DNA of 64,000 bases from Chitinophagales bacterium (GTDB lineage Bacteria; Bacteroidota; Bacteroidia; Chitinophagales; CAIOSU01). Shown here one piece after another: positions 1 to 8,699 of this stretch; positions within the stretch are counted from its first letter, which is position 1, and the number at the start of each line of letters is the position of its first letter. The stretch spans positions 88,994-152,993 of the forward strand of contig JAGYJT010000004.1 in assembly GCA_018401955.1 (NCBI GenBank), written 5' to 3'. A program made the position numbers and the translations under genes. The notes under the pieces are model-generated. The model was not told where the DNA came from and did no database searches. It worked only from the letters and a program-made list of their open reading frames with translations.

Positions 1-111
1 TTCACTTTGACCCAAATTGATGTTGCGGTATATTTCTTTGCCTTTTTTAAAGGCGAAAGCAAAGGCCGCGATGGTTACGATTGCGAAGACAATAGGAGAG
101 ATGAATGCCAT
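1..111 (-). CDS. Probable (Fe-S)-binding oxidoreductase, N-terminus only (cut by window edge)
   Basis: An ATG at 109-111 on the minus strand opens a frame that stays open to the window edge, giving 37 residues. They begin with one hydrophobic membrane segment (MAFISPIVFAIVTIAAFAFA), followed by a basic stretch and the motif YRNINLGQSE. A short membrane anchor followed by a RNINLG-type motif is typical of the start of the large Bacteroidota Fe-S oxidoreductases related to heterodisulfide reductase subunits. The Fe-S motifs would lie outside the window, so the family is inferred from this short N-terminus only. The gene is divergent from the subtilase gene, with 113 bases between the two starts that must hold both promoters. 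Confidence 0.45.
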   Translation of the reverse strand, partial: MAFISPIVFAIVTIAAFAFAFKKGKEIYRNINLGQSE

Positions 112-224
112 AAACGTCCTGAAATTTCTACAAAACTAAGTCAGAGTATTAATACTTTATACGCTGTAAATGTTTAAAACACGGGCAAGATAGTTAATTT
201 TAGTGTAGCTTAAAACAAGTAGGC

Positions 225-2597
225 ATGAGATCGATATACTTAGTGGTGATATTTTTTGGAGTTTTTGCCTTGCAAAACCTGCAGGCCCAAGAGCTGCCAA
301 AGCTTGACCTGTATACCAAGCGCATGCTTGCGTCTGATGATTGGAAGTGGCAGGATATCAATCTTTTAGTAAGGGGCGATAGCACTACCATAAAAGGGTT
401 AGTAGAGCTGGCTGGAGGTACTTATAAGTATAGTGTAGCCGGCATCAACGCTGTGAATATCCCGGTGGATAATTTATATCCCTTTTTGAGCGACCCTGCT
501 GTAATTGAGGTGCAAAACATCGATATACCCGTTACCCTGCTTAACGATACCGCTGCCATACAAAGCCAGGTGGTTGAAGTAAATAATGGTGTTGCCCCGC
601 TGGCGCAACCTTACCGCGGCGATGGGGTGGTAGTGGGCATAATTGATGATGGTATTGATTTTAATCACCTCGACTTTAAAAAGCCCAACGGCGACACGCG
701 CGTTCGTTTTTTATGGGATCAAAGCGTAAACTCCGCCAACCCACCCGCACCGTTTACCTATGGTCGCGAATGGACGGAGCTGGATATTAACAACGGTATT
801 TGTACCCATACCGAGCGCTTGGCGGCCTTTGGGCACGGCACCCACGTTACCGGTACCGCTGCCGGAAACGGCAGCGCCATTGGCAATTATGCCGGTATGG
901 CTCCCAATGCCGAACTTGTGGTGGTGGCTTTTAATTACAACCGCCCTTTTTTGAGCACCATAGTAGATGCGGTACAGTATATTTTTCGCAAGGCCGATGC
1001 GATGGGTAAACCTTGCGTAATTAATGCCAGCCTAGGTACTTATATCGGCTCGCGCGACGGGCTAGACCTTGCTGCCCAAATGATTGATGCGATGCTTGGT
1101 GAGCGTGGCGGACGTGCTATGGTGGCAGCTGCTGGCAATGCCGGGCAGTATAAATATCATTTGGGGTATGAAGTAACCGCCGATACTAGTTTTACTTACT
1201 TCCAGTATAACACCAGCTCTGGCGATATCTTTTTTCAGCTTTGGGCCGATTCTGCTGATTTTGTAGATGTAAACTTCGCATTTGGTGCAGATAACCCCAG
1301 TAACAACTTTTCTTCCCTTGGCCGCACTCAGTTTTTAAACGCGCAGGTTGATTATCCATCTGTAGTGGCCAATGGTGGTTCGTTAATCCGTAATTATTCG
1401 CTTAACAACGGCGTTAATTTTATAGGGGGCATTCAAACCCAGCTAACCTTAACTACCGATGGCGTGTTTTTGTTTGAAGTAATTATTGAGCCTAACGATG
1501 CTGCCAATATTTGGCGTTTTATAACTACGGGTTCTGGTAGGTTTGATGTGTGGAGCAGTAAGGAGTTGATGAACTTCTCTGATATGTTGGATGTAATACC
1601 GAATGCCAATGTGCTGTTGGATAGTGCCCGATATAAATACCCTGATACAGATAAAACCATAGTAAGCAGCTACACCTGCTCTGATAAGGTAATTGCCGTG
1701 GGCAACTACGTAAACCGCAGCTACTATATTGATGTGTACGACGATACCATTATTTGCTACTACCCCTTGGGCGATATTTTTAGGGAGTTTGCTAACCCTA
1801 ACAACCCCAACCCAACGGTGTTTTTAGGCTCAAGCGTGGGCCCAACACGCAACAACCGCACCAAGCCTGATATAACGGCTCCGGGTACTTATGTAATATC
1901 AACGGGCAACAGTAGGTTTATAAGCGATGCCATCAACTCTGGCAACCCCCAAAACTTTCAAAAGGTGGCCAAAGGGGGCAAGCACACCCGCAACTCGGGC
2001 ACTTCAATGGCGTCGCCTATGGTAACAGGCTCGGTGGCCTTGTATCTTCAAAAGAACCCTGAAGCCAATTGGCGCGAGATAAAAGATGCGTTTTTGACCA
2101 CTGCCTTTAGGGATACTTTCACCACCCAGTTTGTAAACAATACTTTTGGTTATGGTAAGCTCGATGCTTTTGCAGCCCTGCAAACCAACTTTGTATATGG
2201 CTGCACCGACACCGCTGCCCTTAACTACGACCCTAACGCCAACGTAAGCGATGGCAGTTGCGTGCAAGTGGTGGCGGGCTGTATGGACCCTATTGCGGTT
2301 AACTTCGACAGCTTGGCCAACTTTGATAACGGTAGTTGCACATACGATACCGTGTTGGGCATTGGCAACTTATTGGATGCCGGCATTGGCCTGGGCGTAT
2401 ACCCTAACCCCAACGAGGGCAACTTTACCATACTGTACCAACTGCCGCAAACGATGCCCGATGCCGTGGTTACCATTACCGATTTGTTGGGCAAGCAGGT
2501 AATGCAAATCAAAATTGAGGGCACGGAAGGGAAATTGGCGGTGCAGGCTTGCCTAAAGGCGTATATTTGTATGCTTTGGTATACCAAGGCCGGTTGA
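225..2597 (+). CDS. Secreted S8 (subtilisin-like) serine peptidase with damaged T9SS C-terminal domain
   Basis: A 790-residue secreted subtilase. A signal peptide (about residues 1-21, ending LQAQ) is followed by the catalytic Asp in GIIDDGIDF (about 140), His in GHGTHVTGTAAG (about 204) and Ser in SGTSMASPMVTG (about 592). The triad is complete, so activity is expected outside the cell. Near residues 655-710 are two repeats of the form GCTDxxAxNYDPxANxxDGSC, often found before T9SS sorting domains. The sorting domain begins at VYPNPNEGNF, but the last residues (ACLKAYICMLWYTKAG) are not a sorting-domain end. A different frame gives LPKGVYLYALVYQGRL and stops at 2626, the normal type A ending. 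A single base appears to be missing near 2531-2550. As written, the protein would probably not be recognised by T9SS. It is a single gene with no operon partner. Confidence 0.9.
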   Translation: MRSIYLVVIFFGVFALQNLQAQELPKLDLYTKRMLASDDWKWQDINLLVRGDSTTIKGLVELAGGTYKYSVAGINAVNIPVDNLYPFLSDPAVIEVQNIDIPVTLLNDTAAIQSQVVEVNNGVAPLAQPYRGDGVVVGIIDDGIDFNHLDFKKPNGDTRVRFLWDQSVNSANPPAPFTYGREWTELDINNGICTHTERLAAFGHGTHVTGTAAGNGSAIGNYAGMAPNAELVVVAFNYNRPFLSTIVDAVQYIFRKADAMGKPCVINASLGTYIGSRDGLDLAAQMIDAMLGERGGRAMVAAAGNAGQYKYHLGYEVTADTSFTYFQYNTSSGDIFFQLWADSADFVDVNFAFGADNPSNNFSSLGRTQFLNAQVDYPSVVANGGSLIRNYSLNNGVNFIGGIQTQLTLTTDGVFLFEVIIEPNDAANIWRFITTGSGRFDVWSSKELMNFSDMLDVIPNANVLLDSARYKYPDTDKTIVSSYTCSDKVIAVGNYVNRSYYIDVYDDTIICYYPLGDIFREFANPNNPNPTVFLGSSVGPTRNNRTKPDITAPGTYVISTGNSRFISDAINSGNPQNFQKVAKGGKHTRNSGTSMASPMVTGSVALYLQKNPEANWREIKDAFLTTAFRDTFTTQFVNNTFGYGKLDAFAALQTNFVYGCTDTAALNYDPNANVSDGSCVQVVAGCMDPIAVNFDSLANFDNGSCTYDTVLGIGNLLDAGIGLGVYPNPNEGNFTILYQLPQTMPDAVVTITDLLGKQVMQIKIEGTEGKLAVQACLKAYICMLWYTKAG

Positions 2598-2627
2598 TAA
2601 AACCGGGTAAGATGGTGGTGAATTAGT

Positions 2628-2829
2628 TATTGGTTAACTGGTATATCTGTTATCAGTTAATTGGTTATGGCTAATTTTTTGGTCTTTAATTTAGATACAT
2701 TACGTATTACCTTTTCTTTAATAGAGATATTTTTAGGAAAAAGCATTGCGTAATTCACCAATAACCAATTAACTAATACACCGATAACGAATCAACCAAT
2801 AACCGATAACCGATAACCGATTAACCAAT
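2628..2829. repeat. Inverted cluster of TTATTGGTTA / CCAATAACC repeats
   Basis: The gap holds GGTTA/TTATTGGTT units at 2628-2667 and the complementary CCAATAACC, CCGATAACC and ATCAACC units at 2755-2828, with about 85 AT-rich bases between the two arms. The second arm runs right up to the ATG at 2830. Related units occur at 23718-23755, 43226-43400 and 54161-54195. The function is unknown. Confidence 0.75.
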
Positions 2830-3333
2830 ATGCCCACTTCAACACTCATACTCGATAGCGTAAGCATTCAGCAGAAAATCCATCGTATTGCCTACCAGAT
2901 ATTGGAGCGCAACTACGATGAGCAAGAGTTGTACCTTGTTGGTATACAGGGTAATGGCTATTTGTTTGCCGAAAAATTAGCGGCTTTTTTAAAGACTATT
3001 ACTAAAACTACCATACATCTTTGCTCGCTTTCTTTAAACAAAAAGAAGCCCAACAAAGACGAAATGGAATACGATTTCGACCTAAAGAGTCTTAATAAAA
3101 AGACTGTAATTTTGGTTGACGACGTGGCCAACACCGGCCGCACCGTAGCCTACGCCCTAAAGCCCCTACTTGACTGCCTACCCAAGAAAATTGAAGTAGC
3201 AGTATTGGTTGACCGTGAGCACAAGCTTTTCCCCATCAGCAGCGACTACGTAGGCCTCAGCCTCAGCACCACCCACAAAGAACACGTTAACGTGGTGTTT
3301 GAAGATGAGGAAGAAGCGGTGTATTTGGTCTAG
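2830..3333 (+). CDS. Phosphoribosyltransferase family protein (PyrR-like)
   Basis: A 167-residue type I phosphoribosyltransferase fold protein. The PRPP-binding signature VILVDDVANTGRT lies at residues 93-105, with two acidic residues followed by the TGRT loop. An upstream loop segment (VGIQGNGYLFAEKL, about 37-50) fits the PP-binding region. It resembles PyrR and other small uracil or hypoxanthine phosphoribosyltransferases of Bacteroidota. Whether it binds pyr RNA, makes UMP, or has become specialised cannot be told. It converges with the shikimate kinase gene; this pairing also occurs in other Bacteroidota. The start is the only ATG that fits, directly after a CCAATAACC repeat block, and no other operon partner is present. 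Confidence 0.8.
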   Translation: MPTSTLILDSVSIQQKIHRIAYQILERNYDEQELYLVGIQGNGYLFAEKLAAFLKTITKTTIHLCSLSLNKKKPNKDEMEYDFDLKSLNKKTVILVDDVANTGRTVAYALKPLLDCLPKKIEVAVLVDREHKLFPISSDYVGLSLSTTHKEHVNVVFEDEEEAVYLV

Positions 3334-3681
3334 ATATTTACGAGGTACGATTTACGATTGAGTTTTGTCATAGCTGCCATATAATGGGGAACAAAGCCTA
3401 GCTGTCACTTCGAGCGTAGTCGAGAAGGCTGCGCTGGCCTGCTGGAGTGAGAGGTGAAGCTTTTACTCGTCCTCGTCTTATTTTTGACGAGGATGAAACG
3501 TACTTTGCGTCTCCAGACGCTCGTTTGTAAATGGTAATTGAAAGTTTACCTCTCTCGCCAACGCCCCACCTCCGCTGAAAAAGCTACGGCGGGTAGGCAA
3601 TCGCGCGCGCATTTCGACTACGCTCAATGTGACACGCTTCCTTCCGCACCACCAACTTTAAATTTTCAATTCACAATCCCT
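3334..3681. repeat. Intergenic stretch with inverted repeats, no gene
   Basis: This 348-base gap between two convergent genes has no convincing coding frame. It contains GTCACTTCGAGCGTAGTCGA at about 3404-3423 and its near complement (TTCGACTACGCTCAATGTGAC) at about 3613-3633, forming distant inverted arms. A stem CCTCGTC / GACGAGG lies at about 3471-3492. Such REP-like palindromes could act as bidirectional terminators, but no clean T-tract hairpin is present. Confidence 0.6.
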
Positions 3682-4227
3682 TCAATTCAACACCGCAACC
3701 AAATCAACGGCTTTGAGTTTGCCGTCGTTTTGCACGATGTGGTCGGCTTTGAGGTAGAATTTTTCGCGCTGTTGTATCTGCTTTTCCATAAAGTCTTTCA
3801 CGGCATCTTCGTTTTTGCCGTTCAAAAGCGGGCGTTCGGTTTTGCTTTGCATTAGGCGCGAAACTAGTATGCCCACGGGGGTTTGCAGATAAACCGTTCT
3901 GCCCGTCTTTTTTAGGAAAGCCATGTTATTGAAAAAGCAGGGCGTACCGCCGCCCAACGAAACTACTGCTGTAGGCTGTGTAGCCAGTTCTTTTAGGTAT
4001 TGGGTTTCCAAACCACGGAAATAAGGCTCGCCTTCGGCCTCGAAAATCTGTTTGATGGTTTTGCCCGTGGCAGCCTCTATGTATTGGTCCAAATCAACAA
4101 ACGGCATCTTAAGTTTGGTTGCCAGTTCCTTACCAATCTTGCTTTTGCCGCTCCCCATGGGGCCGATGATGTAAATATGTTTGTCGATGGTGGATGGTCG
4201 ATGGTCCATGGAAAATGGAAGAGTCAT
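3682..4227 (-). CDS. aroK: Shikimate kinase
   Basis: Shikimate kinase phosphorylates shikimate at the 3-OH using ATP, in the cytoplasmic chorismate pathway. The P-loop GPMGSGKS is at about residues 22-29, the substrate-binding DLD at about 46-48 (FVDLDQYIE), the glycine-rich SLGGGTPC at about 90-97, and the lid Arg in ERPLL at about 131. The length of 181 residues is close to the family value of about 170. The extra N-terminal residues (MTLPFSMDHRPSTID) are encoded by a copy of the GGTCGATGGTCCATGG intergenic repeat. Translation may start at 4227 or at the ATG at 4209; both ATGs lie in or beside the repeat. The gene is convergent with the phosphoribosyltransferase gene. Confidence 0.92.
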   Translation of the reverse strand: MTLPFSMDHRPSTIDKHIYIIGPMGSGKSKIGKELATKLKMPFVDLDQYIEAATGKTIKQIFEAEGEPYFRGLETQYLKELATQPTAVVSLGGGTPCFFNNMAFLKKTGRTVYLQTPVGILVSRLMQSKTERPLLNGKNEDAVKDFMEKQIQQREKFYLKADHIVQNDGKLKAVDLVAVLN

Positions 4228-4380
4228 TTAAAAAGTAAGCATAATAAGGGGTTACAAAGGTCTTGTAATTAACATCAATTTGCAAGGGTTTGAAACAATA
4301 GATATAAGGTAAGCAATAGAGTGGTAAGTATCAAAACTATTATGCCATTACTGGTTACAAATTTGTCGGGGTACCAATCA

Positions 4381-4520
4381 CATGATAATCCCTTTGGGGA
4401 TGATATGTTGGTAGGTGGAAGAATTGCGCCGAGCATATAATCCCGTAGGGATGGTACTCGCAATGTAGGTGTCGTCCCTACGGGACTTTGTGATAATATC
4501 TGATGATTTTCTACCAACAT
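4381..4520. repeat. Nested inverted-repeat element (MITE-like) in the aroK-permease gap
   Basis: Two perfect inverted repeats are nested: outer ATGTTGGTAG (4405-4414) with CTACCAACAT (4511-4520), and inner TCCCGTAGGGA (4441-4451) with TCCCTACGGGA (4475-4485). A further TCCCTTTGGGGA palindrome lies at about 4389-4400. An open frame of 81 codons on the minus strand covers the element but is a by-product of the repeat. The rest of the gap (4228-4602) holds nothing recognisable. Confidence 0.75.
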
Positions 4521-4602
4521 TTAGTCCATACTGGACTTGTTGAAAGGATACAAACATATTAGTTAAGCCTACGTAATTTTCTCATTTCTTATCTCACATC
4601 TG

Positions 4603-5700
4603 TTATTTATAACTCACCCTCGGGTCCAAAATAGCGTAGCCGATGTCGGTAAGGATGTTTACCACCACATATACTACGGCAATAAACAGCACAATGCCCA
4701 TCAATACGGGCAAATCCAGGTTCATTAGGCTATCATATAGTTCGCTACCGAGGCCTTTATAGTCGACTACTGCTTCTACTAGCACCGAGCCCGCCAACAA
4801 CCCCGCAAACCAGCCAGATGCCGAGGTAAGTACGGGGTTAAGCGCATTGCGCAAGGTATGCTTGGTAATTACAATGTAATTGGATAAACCTTTAGCCTTA
4901 GCCGTGCGGATATAGTCTGACGACATTACATCGAGCATAGAGCTGCGGGTCATTTGCGTAATAATGGCCACGGGGCGTATGCCCAATGCCAGGGTAGGGA
5001 TGATGAGGTTTGACCAAATGATGGTTTGCTCACCAAACTCATAATCAAACAACGGGGCACGCACGCTGAGGCCTGTTATAGCTTTTAGTTTTACGGCCAG
5101 CACGTAGGCCAATATCAAGGCCACAACATACGATGGCTGGGAAATGCCGAACACCGAAAGGCTCATTACGGCATCATCGGGCCAGCGGTTGCGATACATG
5201 GATGCCAATATGCCGAACGGGATACCTATAGCCAATGCCAACAGTATTGACGAAAGCGCAAGGATAAACGTAGGCGGTATTTTTTCAGCCAAAATCTCGC
5301 TTACGGGGGTGTTGCGCTGGTACGAGCGGCCCAAGTACGGTGCTTTTACCACCAGAGCATTTTCGCCAATGGAGAACAGTTTGGTGTAGCCCAGCTCTTC
5401 TTGCTTTTCGGGGGTGTCCTCGTGCAAGGTAAGGGGCAAAAGGTTGTTCATATATATCAAGTAGCGCACCATGGGGCTTTTGTCAAGCCCAAGTTGCTTC
5501 TTGATGTTTTCCGCGCTCGATACATCGGTACGCTGACCAGAGAGCATGCGCTCGGGGCTGGGCAGCAGGTTCAGTATCATAAACAGGGTGGTAATCACCC
5601 CCCAAAGGATGAGTAAACTGTACAATGATTTTTTAACAATGTATTTGAGCAAGGGAGTGTGCGTTAACTGATTATTTAAGGGTATTGGCTTTAAGCTCAT
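4603..5700 (-). CDS. ABC transporter permease, DppB/OppB family
   Basis: A 365-residue inner-membrane permease of the peptide/nickel ABC importer type. It has an N-terminal membrane helix (YSLLILWGVITTLFMILNLL), a periplasmic region to about residue 140, then five more helices. The cytoplasmic coupling (EAA-like) loop is SSDYIRTAKAKGLSNYIVI at about 260-280, which matches the DppB consensus. The C-terminus LDPRVSYK is typical of the family. No DppC permease, ATPase or binding protein lies nearby, so partners must be elsewhere. Its start overlaps the end of the upstream DoxX-type gene by 29 bases, indicating one leftward operon with DUF1599 and the BT_3928-type gene. The substrate is unknown. 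Confidence 0.88.
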   Translation of the reverse strand: MSLKPIPLNNQLTHTPLLKYIVKKSLYSLLILWGVITTLFMILNLLPSPERMLSGQRTDVSSAENIKKQLGLDKSPMVRYLIYMNNLLPLTLHEDTPEKQEELGYTKLFSIGENALVVKAPYLGRSYQRNTPVSEILAEKIPPTFILALSSILLALAIGIPFGILASMYRNRWPDDAVMSLSVFGISQPSYVVALILAYVLAVKLKAITGLSVRAPLFDYEFGEQTIIWSNLIIPTLALGIRPVAIITQMTRSSMLDVMSSDYIRTAKAKGLSNYIVITKHTLRNALNPVLTSASGWFAGLLAGSVLVEAVVDYKGLGSELYDSLMNLDLPVLMGIVLFIAVVYVVVNILTDIGYAILDPRVSYK

Positions 5701-6883
5701 CGTAGGTGGGCAGGTGGCGGTGGTGCCATTGGCCTACTACGGTACCATCTTTAATAATCATTAAGCCAGGGTTGCTTCGGTTAATGGTTTTAAGGAATGT
5801 GCCATCGCCCGTAAAAAACGGATAGGCCGCCTGCACATCATGGCGGAAGGTCTCTATTTCACTTCGCGGGGCACTGGTACCTACAAAAAACATATAGCCA
5901 TCTTGCTCGGCTTTGGCAGCCAGCTCGTTCAACTGGGCAAAAGCTTCTTTGTGGGTATGGTTAAGGTTATAGGCCACCACAAAAAAGGTATAATCGGGGT
6001 TGGTCAATATTTCGTCGTTCATCACGTTGCCATCCTCGTCCTCTAGGCGGAAGTTATTGATGTTCGGGTCTTTACCTTTTTTAATCACGATATCTGTACG
6101 CTCCACAAACTCCCAGTTTTGTTTCTCTTCGCCCCTAGGTAGTTCGGTTTGCTTAAACTGTTTGTTCTCTCCGGTTTGTTTGTTTTTGTAAACGAAAACA
6201 TAGTCAATAATGGCCTTGTCCTCTTCGGCTACTACCATTTGTTCAGGTATGTTTTTACCAATGGCATACGGGCGGAAGTCGACAATCGGTAAGTTCCAAA
6301 CGAAGTTGTATAGACAAAAGAAAAAGCTGGCCACGGTAATCGCAACCACGGTAGCTGCCGCAGGTAAACCAGAGAACAAACCTTTGATAAAACGCGCTTG
6401 AAGCAATAGAATCACAATCAGCACCGACAAGAACAAATCTTTGCCAAACGATACAATCGGCTCCAGCTTCAAAAAGTCACCAAAGCAACCGCAATCGGTT
6501 ACGTTGCCCGTATATGAAGTGTAGCCCGTTAGAAAAGTGAAGAACACAATCATGCCGGTAAGCAAAAAGAGCGTTACCGTTTTCATGAAATTGAGTATCA
6601 GTGCTACACCGAGGGCTATTTCCAGCACTATCATAAAAACGGCAAAGCCTACAGTAAGCGGCTCCATAAACCCCATACCAAACTCTACAAAGTAATCCAT
6701 CATTTTGTAGGCGGTGCCCAGTGGGTCAATGGCTTTTACTGCTCCCGAAAAGATGAAAAACGTGCCCACAAAATCTTGCACGTAAGCTACAAACAAGCGC
6801 TCAGGCTTATTTATCAAGTAGCGCACCACATTTATTACCAGCGCAATGGCGCCAATAATTCCTACTAACGTATATACGGTCAT
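5672..6883 (-). CDS. BT_3928-type DoxX/MauE-like membrane protein with C-terminal thioredoxin-like domain
   Basis: A 403-residue protein. The N-terminal half has about six membrane helices of the DoxX/MauE type, with FSGAVKAIDPLGTAYKM after helix two and the cysteine pair DCGCFGD at residues 130-136. From about residue 215 a soluble domain follows that resembles a thioredoxin-like fold (FFVVAYNLNHTHKEAFAQL, later NPGLMIIKDGTVVGQWHHR) but has no CxxC active site. Bacteroidota carry this architecture next to folP and DUF1599, as here. A role in extracytoplasmic redox or quinone chemistry is inferred from MauE/DoxX relatives only. Its start codon overlaps the DUF1599 stop by four bases (ATGA), so the two are probably translationally coupled. 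Confidence 0.85.
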   Translation of the reverse strand: MTVYTLVGIIGAIALVINVVRYLINKPERLFVAYVQDFVGTFFIFSGAVKAIDPLGTAYKMMDYFVEFGMGFMEPLTVGFAVFMIVLEIALGVALILNFMKTVTLFLLTGMIVFFTFLTGYTSYTGNVTDCGCFGDFLKLEPIVSFGKDLFLSVLIVILLLQARFIKGLFSGLPAAATVVAITVASFFFCLYNFVWNLPIVDFRPYAIGKNIPEQMVVAEEDKAIIDYVFVYKNKQTGENKQFKQTELPRGEEKQNWEFVERTDIVIKKGKDPNINNFRLEDEDGNVMNDEILTNPDYTFFVVAYNLNHTHKEAFAQLNELAAKAEQDGYMFFVGTSAPRSEIETFRHDVQAAYPFFTGDGTFLKTINRSNPGLMIIKDGTVVGQWHHRHLPTYDELKANTLK

Positions 6884-7455
6884 GCTTCTTTCATTTTTAT
6901 CAATGCAAAAATAGCGTAGTTAATAATGTCTTGGTAGTTGGCATCAGGCCCTTCAGATATTAAGGTTACTCCTTGGTTGTCCTCTATCTGTTTTAGGCGC
7001 ATCAGCTTCATTAGTATCAAATCAGTAAATGAGGTATTGCGCAGGTCGCGCCAAGCCTCGCCATAGTCGTGGTTTTTTTGCAGCATCAGGCTACGGGTCA
7101 GTTCCACTTGTTGGTCATATAGTTTTTCGCTTTCGGCATGGTTTAGTTCCATATCCACATAATCCTTCAATTCTAGCTGAATCAAGGCAATCAATGAATA
7201 GTTGATGATGCCCATTAGCTCACTATCAATGCCCTCTTCAATTTGCTGGCTTGCCATTTCCTCAATATTACGAATGCGCTTAGCCTTAATGAAAATCTGG
7301 TCGGTAAGGCTGCGAGGGCGTAGCATGCGCCACGAGGTGCCATAGTCCTTTACCTTTTTCATATAGATATCTTTGCAGCTGGCAATTATATCATCGTATT
7401 GCTCCAGGGTCTTGTTTGCCAAGTTATTTGGTAATTTTAGTGCGATTTCAGGCAA
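6880..7455 (-). CDS. DUF1599 domain-containing protein
   Basis: A 191-residue soluble protein made of two similar halves. The first half has YMKKVKDYGTSWRMLRPRSL, the second LMLQKNHDYGEAWRDLRNTS; each is followed by LTDQIFIKAKRI- or FTDLILMKLMRL-type helices and an INY segment. This internal duplication is the hallmark of the Bacteroidota DUF1599 family. The function is not established. It is divergent from folP with only 14 bases between the two starts, and coupled to the downstream DoxX-type gene by a four-base overlap. The shared promoter must therefore overlap one or both start regions. Confidence 0.88.
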   Translation of the reverse strand: MPEIALKLPNNLANKTLEQYDDIIASCKDIYMKKVKDYGTSWRMLRPRSLTDQIFIKAKRIRNIEEMASQQIEEGIDSELMGIINYSLIALIQLELKDYVDMELNHAESEKLYDQQVELTRSLMLQKNHDYGEAWRDLRNTSFTDLILMKLMRLKQIEDNQGVTLISEGPDANYQDIINYAIFALIKMKEA

Positions 7456-7469
7456 TTTATTTATTGATT

Positions 7470-8327
7470 ATGGGCGATAAAAATACAGGATTTTACGGTA
7501 AAACGACCATCAACTGCCACGGGCGCTTGCTGGATTTATCCACACCGCGCGTTATGGGCATCCTCAACCTTACGCCCGACTCCTTTTTTGCCGATAGCAG
7601 ACACAAGATAACAGATGAATTATTGTTGAGCTGTGAAAAGATGTTAACCGACGGTGCCGATATACTGGACCTAGGCGGCGTAAGTACCCGCCCAGGTGCC
7701 GATGCCGTAACGGTTGACGAAGAACTGAAAAGGGTTATACCCGCAATTGAGGCCATTGCCAAGCGTTTTCCGGAAGCGATATTATCCGTAGACACGTACC
7801 GAGCGCAAGTAGCCAAACAAGCCGTGGTTGCAGGCGCCAGTATGGTAAACGATGTTTCAGCGGGTAAATTGGATGAGGGCATGTTTGCCACCGTGGCCCA
7901 ACTACAAGTGCCGTACATACTCATGCACATGCAAGGCACGCCTGCTACCATGCAGCAAAATCCTCAATACGAGAATGTTGTGCTAGAGGTGTTGGATTAC
8001 TTAGTTGCCGAAGTGGCTAAACTACATGCCTTGGGCATTAACGATATTATCCTCGACCCCGGGTTTGGGTTTGGTAAAACGGTGGAGCATAACTTCCAAC
8101 TGTTGCAAGGCTTGGATGCTTTGAACATAACAGGGTTGCCCGTGTTGGCGGGCATTAGCCGCAAATCGATGATATGCCGCACCTTGGGCGTAAAACCTGC
8201 CGATGCCCTTAACGGCACCACGGCCCTTAACATGGTTGCGCTAATAAAAGGGGTTAAAATTTTGCGGGTGCATGATGTAACGGAAGCGGTGGAGTGTGTG
8301 CGGTTGTTTGAGTGTTTTGAAAAATGA
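7470..8327 (+). CDS. folP: Dihydropteroate synthase
   Basis: Dihydropteroate synthase joins 6-hydroxymethyl-dihydropterin pyrophosphate to p-aminobenzoate in cytoplasmic folate synthesis; it is the sulfonamide target. Visible signatures are RVMGILNLTPDSFFADS near the N-terminus, ADILDLGGVSTRPGA (about 65-80), SVDTYRAQVA, VNDVSAG, ILMHMQGTP, LDPGFGFGKT and the final RVHDVTEA. The length of 285 residues is normal. The frame is open further upstream to 7416, but those residues overlap DUF1599 and do not resemble the family, so the ATG at 7470 is preferred. It is divergent from DUF1599. Confidence 0.94.
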   Translation: MGDKNTGFYGKTTINCHGRLLDLSTPRVMGILNLTPDSFFADSRHKITDELLLSCEKMLTDGADILDLGGVSTRPGADAVTVDEELKRVIPAIEAIAKRFPEAILSVDTYRAQVAKQAVVAGASMVNDVSAGKLDEGMFATVAQLQVPYILMHMQGTPATMQQNPQYENVVLEVLDYLVAEVAKLHALGINDIILDPGFGFGKTVEHNFQLLQGLDALNITGLPVLAGISRKSMICRTLGVKPADALNGTTALNMVALIKGVKILRVHDVTEAVECVRLFECFEK

Positions 8328-8699
8328 TTAGGGTATTGCGTGCCAGTTGCAAACTGGCGGTTATGTTACATACAGTCTGTGACTGGATAATAACACCTGA
8401 AAAGCAGCTAATTTTATCTTTTAACCTCCCACCCGTAAGCCCCAACGGGGCATTAAATCGTTAGCCTTGGGCATCGCCCACCGTACGTAATGGGTTTACG
8501 GAAACGCAATTTTGTTCGTAGGGCAATATATTATTGGCATATGGCCCCGTTGGCGATTACCAAAAGCAACATGCCATTTGCAGAATTTTTATCCAATTAA
8601 TTGTAAACTTGTAACTAAAATCGGCACTATGTTTCCCACTTAATGTACGCCTGATGGGAAATATACATGGATTAGCGAAAAGCAAAAAGGACGAAAGCA
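8328..8699. repeat. Intergenic stretch with palindromic repeats
   Basis: This 372-base gap has no supported gene. A perfect hairpin GCCAGTT-GCA-AACTGGC lies at 8342-8358. A longer element is bounded by CCAACGGGGC (8443-8452) and GCCCCGTTGG (8544-8553), a perfect 10-base inverted repeat around about 90 bases. Nothing recognisable lies in 8560-8699, which must hold the promoter of the next gene. Confidence 0.65.

Noticed and set aside
4275..4520. An 81-codon open frame on the minus strand in the aroK-permease gap
   Set aside because: It covers the nested inverted repeat and has no family features; the frame arises from the repeat.
7416..7469. An earlier start for folP
   Set aside because: It would overlap DUF1599 and adds residues unlike any dihydropteroate synthase.
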